Below the pieces are notes generated by a model. The model ran no database searches. It saw nothing but the letters and a program-made list of their open reading frames with translations, and was not told the DNA's origin. A DNA stretch of 64,000 nt from Aedes albopictus. Its lineage: Eukaryota; Arthropoda; Insecta; Diptera; Culicidae. The position numbers and the translations under genes were made by a program. Location of the stretch: NCBI RefSeq assembly GCF_035046485.1, contig NC_085138.1:94219766-94283765 (forward strand), written 5' to 3'. Each line of letters begins with the position of its first letter. Positions within the stretch are counted from its first letter, which is position 1. Below, in pieces: positions 11,480 through 23,492 of this stretch.

Positions 11480-11905
11480 AAAAAAACACACCTCTGGAAT
11501 GCTTCTGCAACCCCCTGAAACCCCAAGAAACGCCCATGAAACCCTTTGAGATTTCCTGGAATACTCCTGAAATCCCCTGGAATGCCTTTTAAACCTCCTT
11601 GAAGATCTATTGTACCCCTCTGAAACGCCTTGCAACCCCCTAGAACGATCCTGAAACACTCTGGAACGCATTTTTAAGCTCCTGGAACACCTCCTGGGAC
11701 ACATTGAACACTCTAGAACGACCCTGAAACCCCCTAAGACACCCCTGGCCTAGGGGCCCTGGGACCCCCTTAACCCTCGGAATCCCTCTGCAAACCCCCT
11801 GAAATCTCTTGGAAACTCCTGGAACGTTCCTGAAACCCTCTGGAACACCTCTGGAACATCCTTGGATCTGGAACACCCTGAAACCCCTTGAAATGCAAGT
11901 TAGAC
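11480..11905. repeat. Degenerate CTGAAACCC/CTGGAA array (right part)
   Basis: Continuation in style of 4590-4840: dozens of CCTCTGGAA, CCCCTGAAA and CCTGGAACG variants. Long reverse-frame ORFs rich in Gly, Arg and Phe (11471-11918) are artefacts of the repeat. Confidence 0.65.
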
Positions 11906-13059
11906 ATCTGGAAGTCATCTACATCATCCGTTTACATTGCGTGAGAATTATTTAAGTTCGACTTATAATAAAATTTTAGAAACTGTACAACATTTGGGTA
12001 GTGTTCAACAATTGACGAATCACCCTAATGTACGTTAAAGTGAAGGCAATATTTTTAAAGTTTGGCGGTGCACCAGATAAAAATTTAAATTACATTTAAG
12101 CACCTTGTCGTAAAATCAACAAATGCTGAAGGACGCAATATCTTTCTCATTTCTAAGAATTCTGACACAACCTAATTTGTCAATTAATAATTCGTGACTG
12201 ACTCTATCCGACCACAGCAGCATGTTTAGCACTTTCTTCTTTAGCAGATATCACGAAGGCAACCACGATGGTCTATTTAAGTAATACACAGGCACAAGGC
12301 TTGTGATAGCTCAGCTACGTGGAGCGACTGCAATATGTAAAGGCTATCAAAACCTTTCTATCTCCAGATTTAGAAATGGATCTTCCTTTTTCACAAGTTT
12401 AATTCCAAACTAATTAACATATTGTGCATTTCACCCAATTTATTGCTTATTAATAAAGGGATAAGTGCTCCAAAAGGCGATCGAAGACTAACGTATGCTT
12501 TTACTGCACTTTTGCGGCACACTGAAAAAAGTACATTTTGTGGTGATAAGATTTATGATATGATCGACTATGAACCCTGTTATGTTTTATTTCCCACTAC
12601 AAATTTGATTTGATTTTCAACTTTTATACGTCAAATTGGCTTATATTTTAAATATGGACGTTTCACAAGTTATAAAACGATTCCTGTAGGTGACGTTCAT
12701 AAATTACGTCATGATTTGTAAAATTGTTGATTTTGGAAAATTTGATGAATTTTGTTTTTTTAAGAAGAGTAAGGTTAAAATATAAATACATTTACAAATA
12801 CAAACGATTTTCCAGTAAAAATGTTTGGTCAAAAATTTTTGTTGCCAAAATCGGTAAGAAATTGTTGCCAAAAACGGGTGTTGCCAAATTCGGGAGTAGA
12901 CAAAAACGGGTGTTGCCAAAATCGGTAAGAAACTGTTTTCACATTAGTCAAAAATGACTTATTATGAACTTTAATAAATTGATAAGGTTCAAGCGTTCCT
13001 CTAGATCATTCTGTGTAAAATGAAAAAAAAAAAAAATACAGGAAATTGCGATACCACAT
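11906..13059. other. AT-rich non-coding DNA with a small tandem repeat
   Basis: No gene seen. At 12841-12940 TTGCCAAAATCGGTAAGAAA-like units recur three to four times with changes (GTTGCCAAAAACGGG, TTGCCAAATTCGGG). An A-run lies near 13021-13035. Confidence 0.45.
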
Positions 13060-14040
13060 GTCATCCGTTTGATGCAGCATTCTCATCCCACTTCTGTGAG
13101 TTCCTCGCTCCACTGCGAACTCCCCGCTTTTGATATGCAAACACTTTCACTATCGGTCGACCGACCTTATTCCATCACAATAAAATTGTTATAACAACAC
13201 GCCACCGAACGAAAAGCACCTCTTTAATCAATAACGAAATCCATTCAGCGCCACTTTTTTTTGTTTGGTATTTTTTGGTGTTTCAACGGTTTTAGCAAGT
13301 TCAAAACGACCTTCAAACAGCGAGCACTTGATTTGTTGGTTTTCACTCTTCCTTTTAATGGACTGTTTTCGTTGTTTCCTTCTCAATGATCAATAAGTCA
13401 TCTGTAATTCAATTTGAAGTAAATGCCACGCACTAACGGGAGAACTTTTAGACTTAGATGCGACCGAAAAAAACAAGCTGTTTTTTTTTTGAGAATTTGA
13501 AATTCAAACTAGGCAAACGGACACACGCTTCTTTCCGGTTTCCCGCGTCGATGTGAACCGCGCGACCGCCAAACACCGACTAGCGAGCACGAAGCCCAAA
13601 ACAATTGGGGTTGGTGATGACGCGGGCCCGCCGGACTCGCGTATACCTGACCTGGCTTCTGATGTCTGTTCTGCGGAGTGTGACCTCTTCTCTCATTCTC
13701 AGTTGAAAGCTGTTTGTTACGTTACATGCGGGGTGGTGTGCTGTAGAGCAGCGCAGCAGAAACACAATTTTGGAGGTATGCTGCAGCAAAATGCCTAGTT
13801 CTAGTGCTAGCTATAGTGCTTCTTGTGCAGACAAACACAACAACGGAACTCGGAAATCAACAATTCGTCGTGCGCCACCCATCATTGCTGCTACGTATTT
13901 GCTGGGGTGGATCGGCTACCGCCTGCAATTTACACGTGTTCTTTCTCTGTGTCATATATGTAGATGAAGGGGGTGGAATAACATACGGCATCAAAGGACA
14001 AACGTCTGGACTCTGGAGATATTCGTTTAAAATGAGTTTT
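13060..14040. other. GC-richer stretch, possible host 5' region
   Basis: This stretch lacks obvious repeat motifs and is richer in CG than its surroundings, particularly 13540-13700. It could be a promoter or first exon, but no conserved coding sequence or clear splice pair was found. The overlapping ORFs on both strands (13553-13798, 13580-13789) do not resemble known proteins. Confidence 0.2.
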
Positions 14041-14258
14041 TATTTATTTGGGATGCAAACACAGTAGTGCAACACATAAGAAGTGTCCTCAATTTCTTGC
14101 TCAATTTCGACTTTAGTTTCGGAAAATACCTATAAAAAATTGCAAAACAAACTCATTTGAGCTGCATCATGTTTATAATGCAACTCAAATGCAACTAATT
14201 TCAGTTGCATAATGAACCAGTTCGGAAAAAATGGCCATTATGACACCAAAATGAGCTG

Positions 14259-14485
14259 CAGGGGGTGGCCAAAATGTTGGGATAGGCAACTTTTTTTTCT
14301 CACAAAAAAAGTCAACATGCTGTAACATTTCATAGAGTGCATAAAAAATTATCAAATTTTGACTGTTTGTCAACCTATTATATGTGCATCATTGGTACAA
14401 ATTTGGACTCAGTTGGTTAATCTTTCGCGAAGCAGGAACTGTTCTCGTAAACCACCATATTTTAGACTACCAATTTTTGAACTCC
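14259..14485 (+). mobile_element. Half copy of the CAGGGGGTGGCC fold-back element
   Basis: Starts CAGGGGGTGGCCAAAATG and continues through GACTGTTTGTCAACCTATTA and TCTTTCGCGAAGC, matching the left arm of the complete element at 38533-39454. Only one arm is present. Confidence 0.7.
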
Positions 14486-14599
14486 GTGAAAATTGATATC
14501 GATACAGTGGGGACCCAATTTTGTCACCCCTTGATTTTGTCCATCTCCGATTTTGCCAGCTTCTTGTCAAGATCGTGCCAGCCATTTTACCCTTCTTAA

Positions 14600-14830
14600 C
14601 CTCTAAGAAGGGTATAAAAGCCGCATGGAAAACTGACTTTCGATCCGATCACTTACGTTTCTCAGCCGTCTGTAAACCGATTTGGGTTCTCTTAGCACGA
14701 AATGAAAGCTACTACAACCTAGTAGAACACTATTGAATTTTATTTCGATTGGAAATTTACAATCGAAATAAAATGCAATAGCATTCTACTACCAAGCTCA
14801 ATAGCGTAGCTACCAAGATACCCGAGCAGA
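14600..14830 (+). repeat. Dispersed repeat, GTCTGTAAACCGATTTGG family
   Basis: Contains TTTCTCAGCCGTCTG, ACGAAATGAAAGCTAC and TTTATTTCGATTGGA. The same phrases recur at about 16850-17151, 17748-17800 and 21930-22042, so this is an interspersed repeat family with no visible ORF. The rest of 14830-15570 shows nothing further. Confidence 0.5.
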
Positions 14831-15574
14831 AGAGAATATCTAAATAATAACAACGGAATCATAAAGCCTGTTTTTATATCTTGGTTTGTTATTATAAACT
14901 TATTGAGGTATTACCGTTCCATAACATTTTGTTGGACAATCTTATTTTGTTATGATCGTGCTATTGGTATATTTTCTTTACATTACATTTCAATAACATG
15001 TTTTGTTTGTAGCATAAGTTCAGTTACTATTGTGTTATTGAGACTGTAAAAATATTTGATCTTTAATAACACAACAATAACTAGTTTTAACAATAAAACT
15101 TACAATTACAATTATAACAAGCTTTGCAATCAAAACTACACCATTCGAGATTAACGTTGTTCACAGTATTACGTGAGGAACTAATGAGAAAATACTATTT
15201 TCTCAGCCTTTTGTTGTATAAGCACTGTGATAAGTATACCTGTTTTTAAGTTTCAGTCGGGTACGAGTATGTATACATAAATTGCAACAGAGTGTTAGCC
15301 ATTTTACGTCTTGGCTCAGCTGGTGGAATTCCAGGATGGCACTTACAAAGTCATTTCACTGATTGATAATTTTCACCCCAAAAGTAAAGTTTTTGATTTT
15401 TATATCAAATTACATTCATTATAATGAAATGCTTTGCAGTATAACTTTCAACCTCATTGACTGATGAAATCCATCGATAAATATTCAAAATTTAGACGCT
15501 AGAAATTGCGAAAAGCGATCAATTTCACCCAAAAAATGGTATTGAGATTTCTTTTACACTTGTGGAGCGGACCT

Positions 15575-15700
15575 GGTGTGATGGTTAGAACACTTGACTA
15601 TCACGCCGAGGACCTGGGATCGAATCCCACTCCCGAAAAAACTCTTCCTTCGGAAGGGAAGTAAAGCGTGGGTCCCGAGATGAACTAGCCTAGGGCTAAA
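15575..15700 (+). mobile_element. tRNA-derived SINE
   Basis: A tRNA-like head has a box A region (TGGTGTGATGGTTAGAACA) and a box B (GGGATCGAATCCC), followed by an unrelated body and an A-rich stretch near 15720. A reverse-oriented fragment of the same head appears at about 57141-57178. The tRNA would not fold well enough to be a functional gene. Confidence 0.7.
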
Positions 15701-15799
15701 AATCTCTGTTAATACAGATAAAAAAAATCTTTTACATGAATTAATCGAGATTCAATAGAAACTACTAAAATTCCTGTGCAGACAGACATCATACATTTT

Positions 15800-15895
15800 T
15801 TTCCCGGTGCCTTTTACAATTTCCCGTGTTTTCCCGTATTTTTCCCGGTAATTTCGAATTCCCGGGTTTTTCCCGGTTTTCCCGTATTTCCCGGA
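15800..15895. repeat. TTTTCCCG degenerate tandem repeat
   Basis: About ten copies of TTTCCCG, TTTTCCCGT and CCCGG follow each other over 96 bases. The tract ends in a CCCGGATAGATGG junction. Confidence 0.65.
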
Positions 15896-16537
15896 TAGAT
15901 GGACACCCTCGAGCAATCAATACACTGATGCGAGAACACAGATCACACCGTCGGCTAATACCACTTTACACACGGATGAGTAACAGCTGATCAGTAGAGG
16001 CGATAGTCTGCACCGGCAGGTAGTGTCCGTGTACTAGCTAGGGAATTCCCAAACTCAACCGGAACGAATGGCCCAAAAGTGTACCAGACGGCGTGACCCT
16101 TTTCAACCCGACGGTTTACAAATTGTACGAAATTGTGTGACCTGTTGATTTGTATATCGAGTGAGTTTGTGTTATGTATATTTGTATGTTTAATGTTAAT
16201 TTGTGCCCATATCCATAGGTTTTTATAGTATTTATGGCAAATAAACGGTTACTATTTACTAAAATAACCAAAACCCATTCATATTCTCGCTGTTGTAGTC
16301 AATCACAGCATTCAACAGCTGGTTAAAATAGGATTTCGATGTCGTATGATATCCCTCTCATGCTTCTGGAAAATTTCTTAGAGTGCTCTCAGTAGCTTGC
16401 TCTTCGAACACACCAAGTGATTTTCCAGTATCATCTCAGACCTGCTTTACGTGGAATTGCAGAATATGAAACTTTGAGAAATTCGGCCAATGAAGGGTCT
16501 TCCATATCGTTCCAAACCTAGCCTTCAACGTGATATA
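15896..16537. other. Non-coding DNA, possible element 3' end
   Basis: An AATAAA polyadenylation-type signal in GGCAAATAAACGGTTAC (about 16240) could mark the end of a transcript or LTR, but no partner repeat or coding sequence was recognised. Confidence 0.25.
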
Positions 16538-16730
16538 GGGGAACTTACGTATTTTCGGCAGTTTTGTTTTCTTCGTCATGAGGGGTTTTCTGAAACCTGT
16601 TGAGCTCAAAGTTGGACCCAACTCCTTCCCAATCAAGCTGAGTTATATGCCCAAATTTCAGGCAATTCGGCCTACAAAAAAACCCCCATGACGAAGAGAA
16701 CAAATCTGCCGATAATACCCTCCGTCACCC
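16538..16730. mobile_element. MITE with TA target duplication
   Basis: Inverted arms: ATTTTCGGCAG...CTTCGTCATGAGGGG on the left and CCCCCATGACGAAG...CTGCCGATAAT on the right. TA flanks both ends (16536-16537 and 16731-16732) and the ends are GGGG/CCC. A half copy lies near 196-277. Confidence 0.55.
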
Positions 16731-16849
16731 TAGTCTGGATCCAATTTATCTATGAAACACGTTCTGTAGAAGTCTTTGTTGAGTTTTAATGCCTAAAATA
16801 TAATTATTTTTAAACCATCATAGTAAATTAAACGCTTACATTTAAAAGA

Positions 16850-17151
16850 TCGTGTAGAGCGGTATTGAATTCTATTTCGATTGGACATTTGGTTACCGAG
16901 ATATCCTACAAAGAGTTTTTGGCAGTAATACAATTTATTTAAGAGATTTTTATCAAAATGTATTATTGTAAATTTCTCTGCCGTTCATCATCTGATTTTG
17001 ATTCTCTTGAAATCAAATGAAAGTTACAGTATCCTAGTATATGGCCCTATTAAATTCCATTTCGATTGGACTTTTGGTTACCGTAAAATCTTTCGAAGAG
17101 TTCTTGGGAGTTATACAACTTAACTTTTCAAGAGATTTTTGACTAAATGTA
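16850..17151 (+). repeat. Dispersed repeat, GTCTGTAAACCGATTTGG family
   Basis: Two related units: GTATTGAATTCTATTTCGATTGG near 16861 and a second near 17047. It resumes after the TIR element at 17748-17800, showing that the TIR element inserted into this repeat. Confidence 0.5.
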
Positions 17152-17747
17152 CAGGGTGCGGCAGGAAAAAATGCGAAAAGTTCAAGGCACTATTACACGC
17201 TAAATATGGGATATATATGACTATTTTTTCATGACAGTGTATCAGTCAATGTCTATATTATAGCACTGAAAAAAAAATGAACATATTTAATGTTTAACAT
17301 ATGATAATGTAGGACTAATAAGCGGATATCAATAAACTGCGCGCCCAATGGTCATTAAACAAAATGACTATAACAGTAACAAAATTAGCTCAAATTCGAT
17401 GAACAACCAGACCACACTGATCCAGGGCCATGTAGTTTCACATACCAGATGAAATAAGTACATATATTTGATGATATTTTAGAGAAAATCAAAAATTTTG
17501 TTTTATCAGATGCGAAATTTAGCGACCTGTGCGATTTTCTGCGGTTTAAAAATTCTGGTTGTCTTCATTTTCAGGCGCCGCCCTGTAAAGGTTAGTGACC
17601 AAAATGGGAAATTTTTTAATTAACTTTTCAGAAAACTAGCCTATTATAGATCATGGAACGTTGAAACATAGATTGGTTAATGTCAAATGGACGAAAATGA
17701 GGTTTGAACTTGAAAAACACTTTCGCATTTTTTCCTACCGCATACTG
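17152..17747. mobile_element. Non-autonomous TIR transposon, TA target duplication
   Basis: 596 bp with inverted termini of about 27 bases: CAGGGTGCGGCAGGAAAAA on the left and TTTTTCCTACCGCATACTG on the right. It is flanked by TA (17150-17151 and 17748-17749). No transposase ORF is present. The TA duplication and CAGGG/CTG ends suggest Tc1/mariner-type mobilisation. The surrounding repeat reads through if the element is removed. Confidence 0.75.
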
Positions 17748-17819
17748 TACACAACAAATTTCTCAGCCGTCTGATCACCGATTTGAGTTCGGTTGTTCGG
17801 ACTCGTTTGGAAGTTGACC

Positions 17820-19690
17820 ATCAATGTTAACTTCTTTTCCCGATCAGCCTAAATAGCTGTGTAGTGTCGGTAGCGGTTGTCTCAATTGGCTAAGAATAAC
17901 ACTACGGATCGTCTGATCCAGGGGAAAGAGTCCACTAAACAGGTAACCCCTAATTCATGGTGTTATGCGGCTTTATGCTTACCGTGCTATAGAATGAATC
18001 ATTAGGGGGTTATAATAAAAACCTAACCACAAACGGAGCCTGTGAAGAATTAGGGCGTCCTCCCCAGTATTAGGCCCTTACTGCGCTAACCGGAGCAATG
18101 GTGCAGTGGACCTTGCGTTTCTCCGAGATAATCAGTTGCCCTTCTTAAGTTTCAAATTTGAGGCTAAATAAGGGCGGGGTTATTCAAATGTTGTTAATTA
18201 GCTTACATTAGTACCTAGATGGGTTCGCTGAATGCGTTTTCGCCATTGGCGTTTTTCAATTGACCACGATTTGGTTCGCCGTTGATGATTCCTTTTCGTG
18301 CTGTGATTGTGAAGAGTGTAATCCTGTCTAGAGTAGTGGCTTCGACTAGGAAACCTCAGATCAATTTTCAGCGTAAAAAGCGTGTGTAGCCCAAGTGGTT
18401 CTACTTCAAAAAGTTCATTTTCGTAGGGTAACTTCTGTACAGGTTACCAGTTTTGCTTTTTTCATTATAGATGAAGTGTCGTGCCTCGAGCATGCTATAT
18501 CTTAGAATAACGTTAACAGTATGTTTAAACCTTTCCTTATGGATGCCTTCGAGCAAGCTCTTGTTTTCGGCATCTTTTCGCTGATATTTGGCAGTATTGC
18601 TACGATGATTATATCATCTGAAGTAGCTCAAAAATTAATTTGAGATGCTTCAGTTCGATGGAATACTTAGGTAGTGCAGTTCATGAATAACTTAACATAG
18701 AATTGCACCTAACCCAACTCTGCATGAGCAGATTTTGCCATGAGTTGACTGATTGGCATGTGTCATGTTCCTTCGCAAAATTTGCGTATTCAGGCGTCCC
18801 TGTGCAACAAACTAAGGAACCTGTAATAATTGGTTGCGACCACATTTTATGGATAACTCGCTTCCATTGCTACTCCAAGAGAGTTTCATTGTGGTTTTGT
18901 TACTACAACGCCCTTCATTGTGGTATACCATAGCTATTGCTTTGAAAGAAGTTTGTTCTCTGTGGTTTGTGCGCACCGCAAGAGGTATTTCTGAATGGAA
19001 CTCTGACCTGTTTAAGTTCAAAACATCTTCGGATAAACCAGTCTTTTATATAGCTACGAATCTTTAGCTTCTACCCCGAGGATTGTAGCTATAGAATCGA
19101 TTAAGTGGGCATTAAAAAGCTCTGCTTATTTCAAATCACCAGAAGCAAATGGGGTTTTGTCCTATTTTTCTCTAGAGGGATTTTAGTATTTCAAACATGT
19201 TTTGAACTCTTGTAGTTTTCTATGGGGTATTTTCATGGCGTGAAATTACTCCATAGTTTTATCCCGAAAGGGTGCGTTGTATAAAGATGGAATGAGTTTC
19301 AGATTAATCTGGTAACAGTGACCCCACAATTTATGAATCGGCAAAAATGACCACAGTTTATGGATCACTCATTTGATCAACATGGTAATTCACAAATAGT
19401 GTACAAAATTAAGGTGATTCATCGGTGTGGGGTCACTGTACCTCGTTCTTTCTGAAATGCTTGAAACGCATTGTCGATTATCACATCTGTGATGTTCGTC
19501 TGGCTAACATGCCTGTTCATGTGAACTCACATGCCTCCCAATTTGGGATGTCCACAGTGACTCTTTTACACAAACGTGTATGCCTTTTCAAGAAAGCACT
19601 CGCTCAAACGTAGTTTTTGCTTGGGTGATTTCCTGAATATTGAGGATGCTCAATGTCATATTGAAAGTCGCATGATGTCACCCAAGTAAC
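17820..19690 (+). pseudogene. Decayed LOA/jockey-like LINE
   Basis: 19075-19690 is a corrupted reverse-transcriptase region parallel to 27130-27600. Shared stretches encode the ESIKWAL..S.FKSP.A start, the CLKRIVDYHI-D-RLAN stretch and the H.CQSGKSTVT-like segment, here broken by stops and frameshifts. 17820-19070 may be its 5' region but is too decayed to prove. A small TA-type MITE (19314-19440) interrupts the RT. Confidence 0.5.
19314..19440. mobile_element. Small MITE inside the decayed LINE
   Basis: Inverted ends ACAGTGACCCCACA and TGTGGGGTCACTGT enclose about 100 bases. The LINE RT sequence continues directly on both sides, which fixes the boundaries. Confidence 0.7.
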
Positions 19691-20447
19691 AATTATTCTT
19701 TTGTGGCAATCCTGAAGTAATTTCTAAGATAGAATAATAAAACTTAGCAATAAAGCTCTTTGTTCTGCAAATCCGAGATAAGATAGGCATAAAATATCTA
19801 TAAGACTAATCTGGCCCACTCTTCAGGAGATCTCCAAGGCTGCTTTTGAAGAGTGCTTTGAAACTAGTTGTATTTATGTACTTGCACTGATGATTGATTA
19901 TAAGAACTTCATAAAACTTTAACAAAAATAGCTTGAGGCATGTTGATCTTTTAGCTGTCTTCCCCAAAAGTGCTAATAGTGCATAATAAATGAAATGTTT
20001 TACCTAAGCATTATGCAGATGCGAACTAGTTTTGTTTCATAGATGAAATGAAAATGAACTGCGAATTAATTTTCCTTAAATTGAAATGACTAAAGCATTT
20101 AAATTGCCTGACAGATCGTTGATGACAGGGAATCAAAATTTTCCGTGCCATACCCACTTCTTCGTTAATATGCCATCTAAAACATACGAAAATAACATAG
20201 CACCTCAAGAATAATATCATTCATAAATATACGAAGACAAAAATTTTATATAAAAACAAAGTGCTACGCCACTTTTTCAATTCCTTCTAGACATGGCTGC
20301 CGTTCCAAGCGAACATAACTTGTGCAGCCGCCATCAATTGTTATTACCTTTAATCCAACCCACTTTAAAGCTACGATGGAACTAAGTTGCCTTGCACGAA
20401 AGCTACAGCATTTATTGAAGATTGTTTTTACTAGTAGTGATCTTAAC
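19691..20447. other. AT-rich non-coding DNA
   Basis: Nothing recognised. The short minus-strand ORFs at 20026-20458 have no motif. Confidence 0.4.
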
Positions 20448-20613
20448 CCAAGCAACACACATGTTATATAAGAGTTACGACAGCGCAGGTTTTGGTTGTA
20501 TAGAAGTTTATTTTACGTTATTTCAACACAATGTTATAATTACGTAAAATAAACTTCTATACAACCAAAACTTGCGCTGTTGTAACTCTATTATAACATG
20601 TGTGTTGCTTGGG
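20448..20613. mobile_element. Palindromic MITE, CCCAAGCAACACA ends
   Basis: Near-perfect fold-back: the left arm CCCAAGCAACACACATGTTA is mirrored by a right arm ending TAACATGTGTGTTGCTTGGG, and an inner GTATAGAAGTTTATTTTACG is mirrored too. There is only a short loop near 20528. No coding capacity. Confidence 0.8.
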
Positions 20614-21460
20614 AAGGTAGATTTGTTCGTCTTAAATGTGAAACTTGTGCGCTTTATTCAAGAGTAACAGCTTTTGACAGTTGTTTGTTTACGTTTTTGG
20701 AGCTAGAAAATTGTCTCTGTACATTTCGCGTCAGATGTGCCAATTCGATGATATTTTCTGTATTTTTGCAATAATGAAGTGCAACTTACTCAAATTACAT
20801 TATTTAACATGAGCATAAGAAGAATCACAGTAAGTACCCATTTCATTTTCGGTTCGTATAGCTGTGGCCTGTATGAGTAACTAGCTAGAGGTAGGGCGAC
20901 AGCAGCAAGCTACTCACATTTTTGATTGGCTATAAAATAATCAATTCGTCGATATGATTATTTTTGAGCATCAAAATGGATAAATTATCAGTGAGCAAAA
21001 AGATTAAATGTTTATATTTGCATGAGAACGCGGTTTAACTACCAATTTGTTGCATAATTTATCATTTGAATTGATAAGATAGTTCATTTTTTTCCGCATT
21101 CCGCTTAGTTCTTGTTCCAGAGTAGTGGCTCTAGCTCAAGAATAGAAGGTTTCAAGCAGTTTTTAAAGACGGATAACTCAGATGAAATGCACTTCAATAA
21201 ACGAAGCATAAACTTTTATCAAAATATTCTGGTGTTATGTGTTGAAAATAACTTCAAATACGCCTTAAAACTGATGATAAGATGAAATACTCTAGTAGAT
21301 CCAGTCGTTTTAGGCGCAATTTTCAAAATTAACTTGAAGAAAACCTAAAAACCGCAAACGAACGAAGATTGTTTTCTCTTGATAAAAACAATCACAAATG
21401 TTCCATGAATTAATCATGCTACGATAAAGCTTCCATAAAAATTAACAAATCTAAATGGAA
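20614..21460. other. AT-rich non-coding DNA
   Basis: No gene, repeat boundary or RNA gene recognised. Confidence 0.4.
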
Positions 21461-21479
21461 TTTAAATTGTTACTTGGGC

Positions 21480-21640
21480 ACAATCTACCTCCAATGAGCT
21501 ATAGGCTCTCTTTACGCTTATGCGTTTTACAGTGTCCTTTTCAGGGCACTGATTAAACCCGCTGTGGTATGGGCTATGAGCTCTCGTTGCGCTTATGCGT
21601 TCATTCCCTCTTCTTCGCACCCCTTGCTCAGGCTCAGGCT
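21480..21640 (+). repeat. Imperfect direct repeat, TATGAGCTCTC...GCTTATGCGTT
   Basis: GAGCTATAGGCTCTCTTTAC..GCTTATGCGTT (about 21496) recurs as GGCTATGAGCTCTCGTTGC..GCTTATGCGTT (about 21567), a duplication of roughly 30 bases at 71-base spacing. Confidence 0.5.
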
Positions 21641-21768
21641 CTGCGCGGCGTGTGAGGTGAGACGGACGGTTTCGTCTCACGTGACGTGAGACGACTAATG
21701 TAAATCAAATGGGGCGAGTCGACTTTTGTCACCCCATTCCACTCGTCTCACCTCACACGCCGCGCAGA
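21641..21768. repeat. GC-rich nested palindrome
   Basis: Outer arms TCTGCGCGGCGTGTGAGGTG and CACCTCACACGCCGCGCAGA enclose about 70 bases. An inner inverted repeat GTCTCAC-GTGAC-GTGAGAC lies near 21675. It could be a MITE, but no target duplication is clear. Confidence 0.7.
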
Positions 21769-22042
21769 ATAAGCCTGCCTATTTCATCACCTTCCCTTTC
21801 CTAATTCCCATCCCTTGTCCCATTATCCCTCAGGTAAATGATGAAATAGGCTTGTATGTATGGCGATGGCACAAATGTCCCGAATGGAGGATAACGTGCC
21901 TCTGGAGCCGGCCTTCTGATACCTGATACCTCTCTTAGCATCAAATGAAAGCCAAAACATCCTGTAGGAGAGCGCTTCTGAAATTTATTTCTATTGGACA
22001 TTTGGCTTACCGAGATTTTGATTGGACTTTCTGTTACCGAAA

Positions 22043-22048
22043 TCTATC

Positions 22049-22081
<33 letters not shown>

Positions 22082-22086
22082 GGATT

Positions 22087-22125
<39 letters not shown>

Positions 22126-22341
22126 GACCGCTATGGAATCGGAAACTACTGGACCGATCGGTGTGAAATTTTGTATGTGGGTGCTGTCGGGGCCGGGGAA
22201 GGTTCTTAGCTTGGTGTGGGATCTCTCCGGTCTCTGGAACGGGGGGCTCCCATACAATTGACCTTTCGGGGAACGTCCCTATCGAGCTGCACGTCAAAAA
22301 ACACAGTAGGCAGGCAGTACGACGTTTGCCGGGACAGCTAG
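22043..22341 (+). mobile_element. Short non-autonomous Helitron
   Basis: Starts TC right after an A (22042) with a TATCTATATATAT tract. It runs through a (TCTG)n microsatellite (22087-22127) and a GGAAACTACTGGACCGATCG body, and ends GTTTGCCGGGACAGCTAG immediately before a T (22342). TC...CTAG between A and T, with no target duplication, is the Helitron hallmark. The microsatellite-plus-body layout matches a widespread insect Helitron group. There is no Rep/helicase ORF, so it depends on a partner. Confidence 0.7.
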
Positions 22342-22430
22342 TATCATATAAAGAGTACTAATAATTAATTAATATTATATAATAACAATATGAATTCTTA
22401 TAATTATATGTATATAATAAATTATAATAT

Positions 22431-22887
22431 ACACAGATCGAAAAAAGAGTGTAAAATTCTGTGACATATGATGCACATGATTGGAGCGTGGGATATCACA
22501 GAAGTTTACATGACATATCATGTAAAAGTCATACAATGTCATGTAAACTTCCATTATATGTCATGTAATTCAACATGACTCTGTGTGTTTACATGACATA
22601 TAACACAAATTTACATGATATATCATGTAAACCATTATAACAATGAGATTTACACGTCATGTAAACTTCATTTTAGTCATGTAAACTTAGTATTATGATG
22701 GTTTACATGATATATCATGTAAATTTGTGTTATATGTCATGTAAACAATCAGAGCCATACTGAATTACATGACATATAATGGAAGTTAACATGACATTTT
22801 ATGACTTTTACGTCATTCTGTGACATCCCACGCTCCAATTATGTTCATCATATGTCGTAGAATTTTACACTCTTTTTTCTATGTGTG
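22431..22887. mobile_element. Large palindromic MITE with internal palindromes
   Basis: Arms of about 215 bases mirror each other, from ACACAGATCGAAAAAAGAG to CTCTTTTTTCTATGTGTGT. Within each arm, TTTACATGACATAT and its reverse recur several times, including self-complementary ACATGATATATCATGT. Both halves would fold into branched hairpins. No ORF. Confidence 0.8.
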
Positions 22888-22943
22888 TTGACTCGGATGA
22901 AGAATCTAGTTCTTCTCCAAATGGCTTACTGAACGAAGATTAA

Positions 22944-23264
22944 TCATCCGTTCGCAAAGTTTCCCAAACAGCTCAAGAGTGTGATTGGCCGGAAAACTTC
23001 AGTTGAGTTGTGCTTTTCTCCAGTCTTTAGAATAGGCACTCCCGTTCTCCAGGATATAGGAAAAGTTCCTGTACTACATAGTTGATTGTAGAATACGAGC
23101 AGTTTGATTTTACAGTTGACTGGGAGACGCTTCACCATTGGATATCCAATGTCATCTACGCCGACAGAATGCCCTCTAGATTTATCGATCGCATTGAAAA
23201 GTTTTTGCAGTGTAAATTTCTTCTCCAGCTCTGGATTCTGAACAATACCCCGGTGAACTCCCAT
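22944..23264 (-). pseudogene. 5'-truncated LINE reverse-transcriptase fragment
   Basis: 106 open codons on the minus strand match the amino-terminal RT region of jockey/I-type LINEs: a DDIGYPM-VKRLP segment, FPISWRTG, and FRPITLLSCLGN. Both ends are lost; the upstream end stops at the MITE/Penelope insertion site near 23277. Confidence 0.7.
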
Positions 23265-23368
23265 TGAATATTAGAGAGCAGGGTAGAGACATTCACAATA
23301 CGCGCGAAGTGAGACGAAACATAACACTTATAGTTCTTACAATCGTCAAGATATTAAAATTTACCTTT

Positions 23369-23409
23369 CGTCGACCGGTTTCGGGCGCGATGTCGCCCAT
23401 CAACAGGAC
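23369..23409 (-). ncRNA. Hammerhead-ribozyme-like core, inverted pLTR copy
   Basis: Reverse-complement copy of the motif at 23955-23994, with the same core including the CTGTTGA variant. Confidence 0.5.
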
Positions 23410-23492
23410 AATGTCCGACTGATTGCCTTCAGTTTTACCCCAGGATAACCAATCAAATAAAAACAGCCCTTCGCCGACAAAACCTACACGTT

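Noticed and set aside
11471..11918. Gly/Arg/Phe-rich minus-strand ORFs
   Set aside because: Generated by the degenerate CTGGAA/CTGAAA array.
13553..13798. 81-codon ORF in the GC-richer block
   Set aside because: Overlaps an equally long ORF on the other strand, with no known domain and no splice support.
22087..22127. CRISPR-like regular repeat
   Set aside because: It is a plain 4-base microsatellite inside a Helitron, without spacers.
22022..22297. ORFs with SVCLSVCLS or TDRQTDRQ repeats
   Set aside because: Translation of the (TCTG)n microsatellite in the Helitron.
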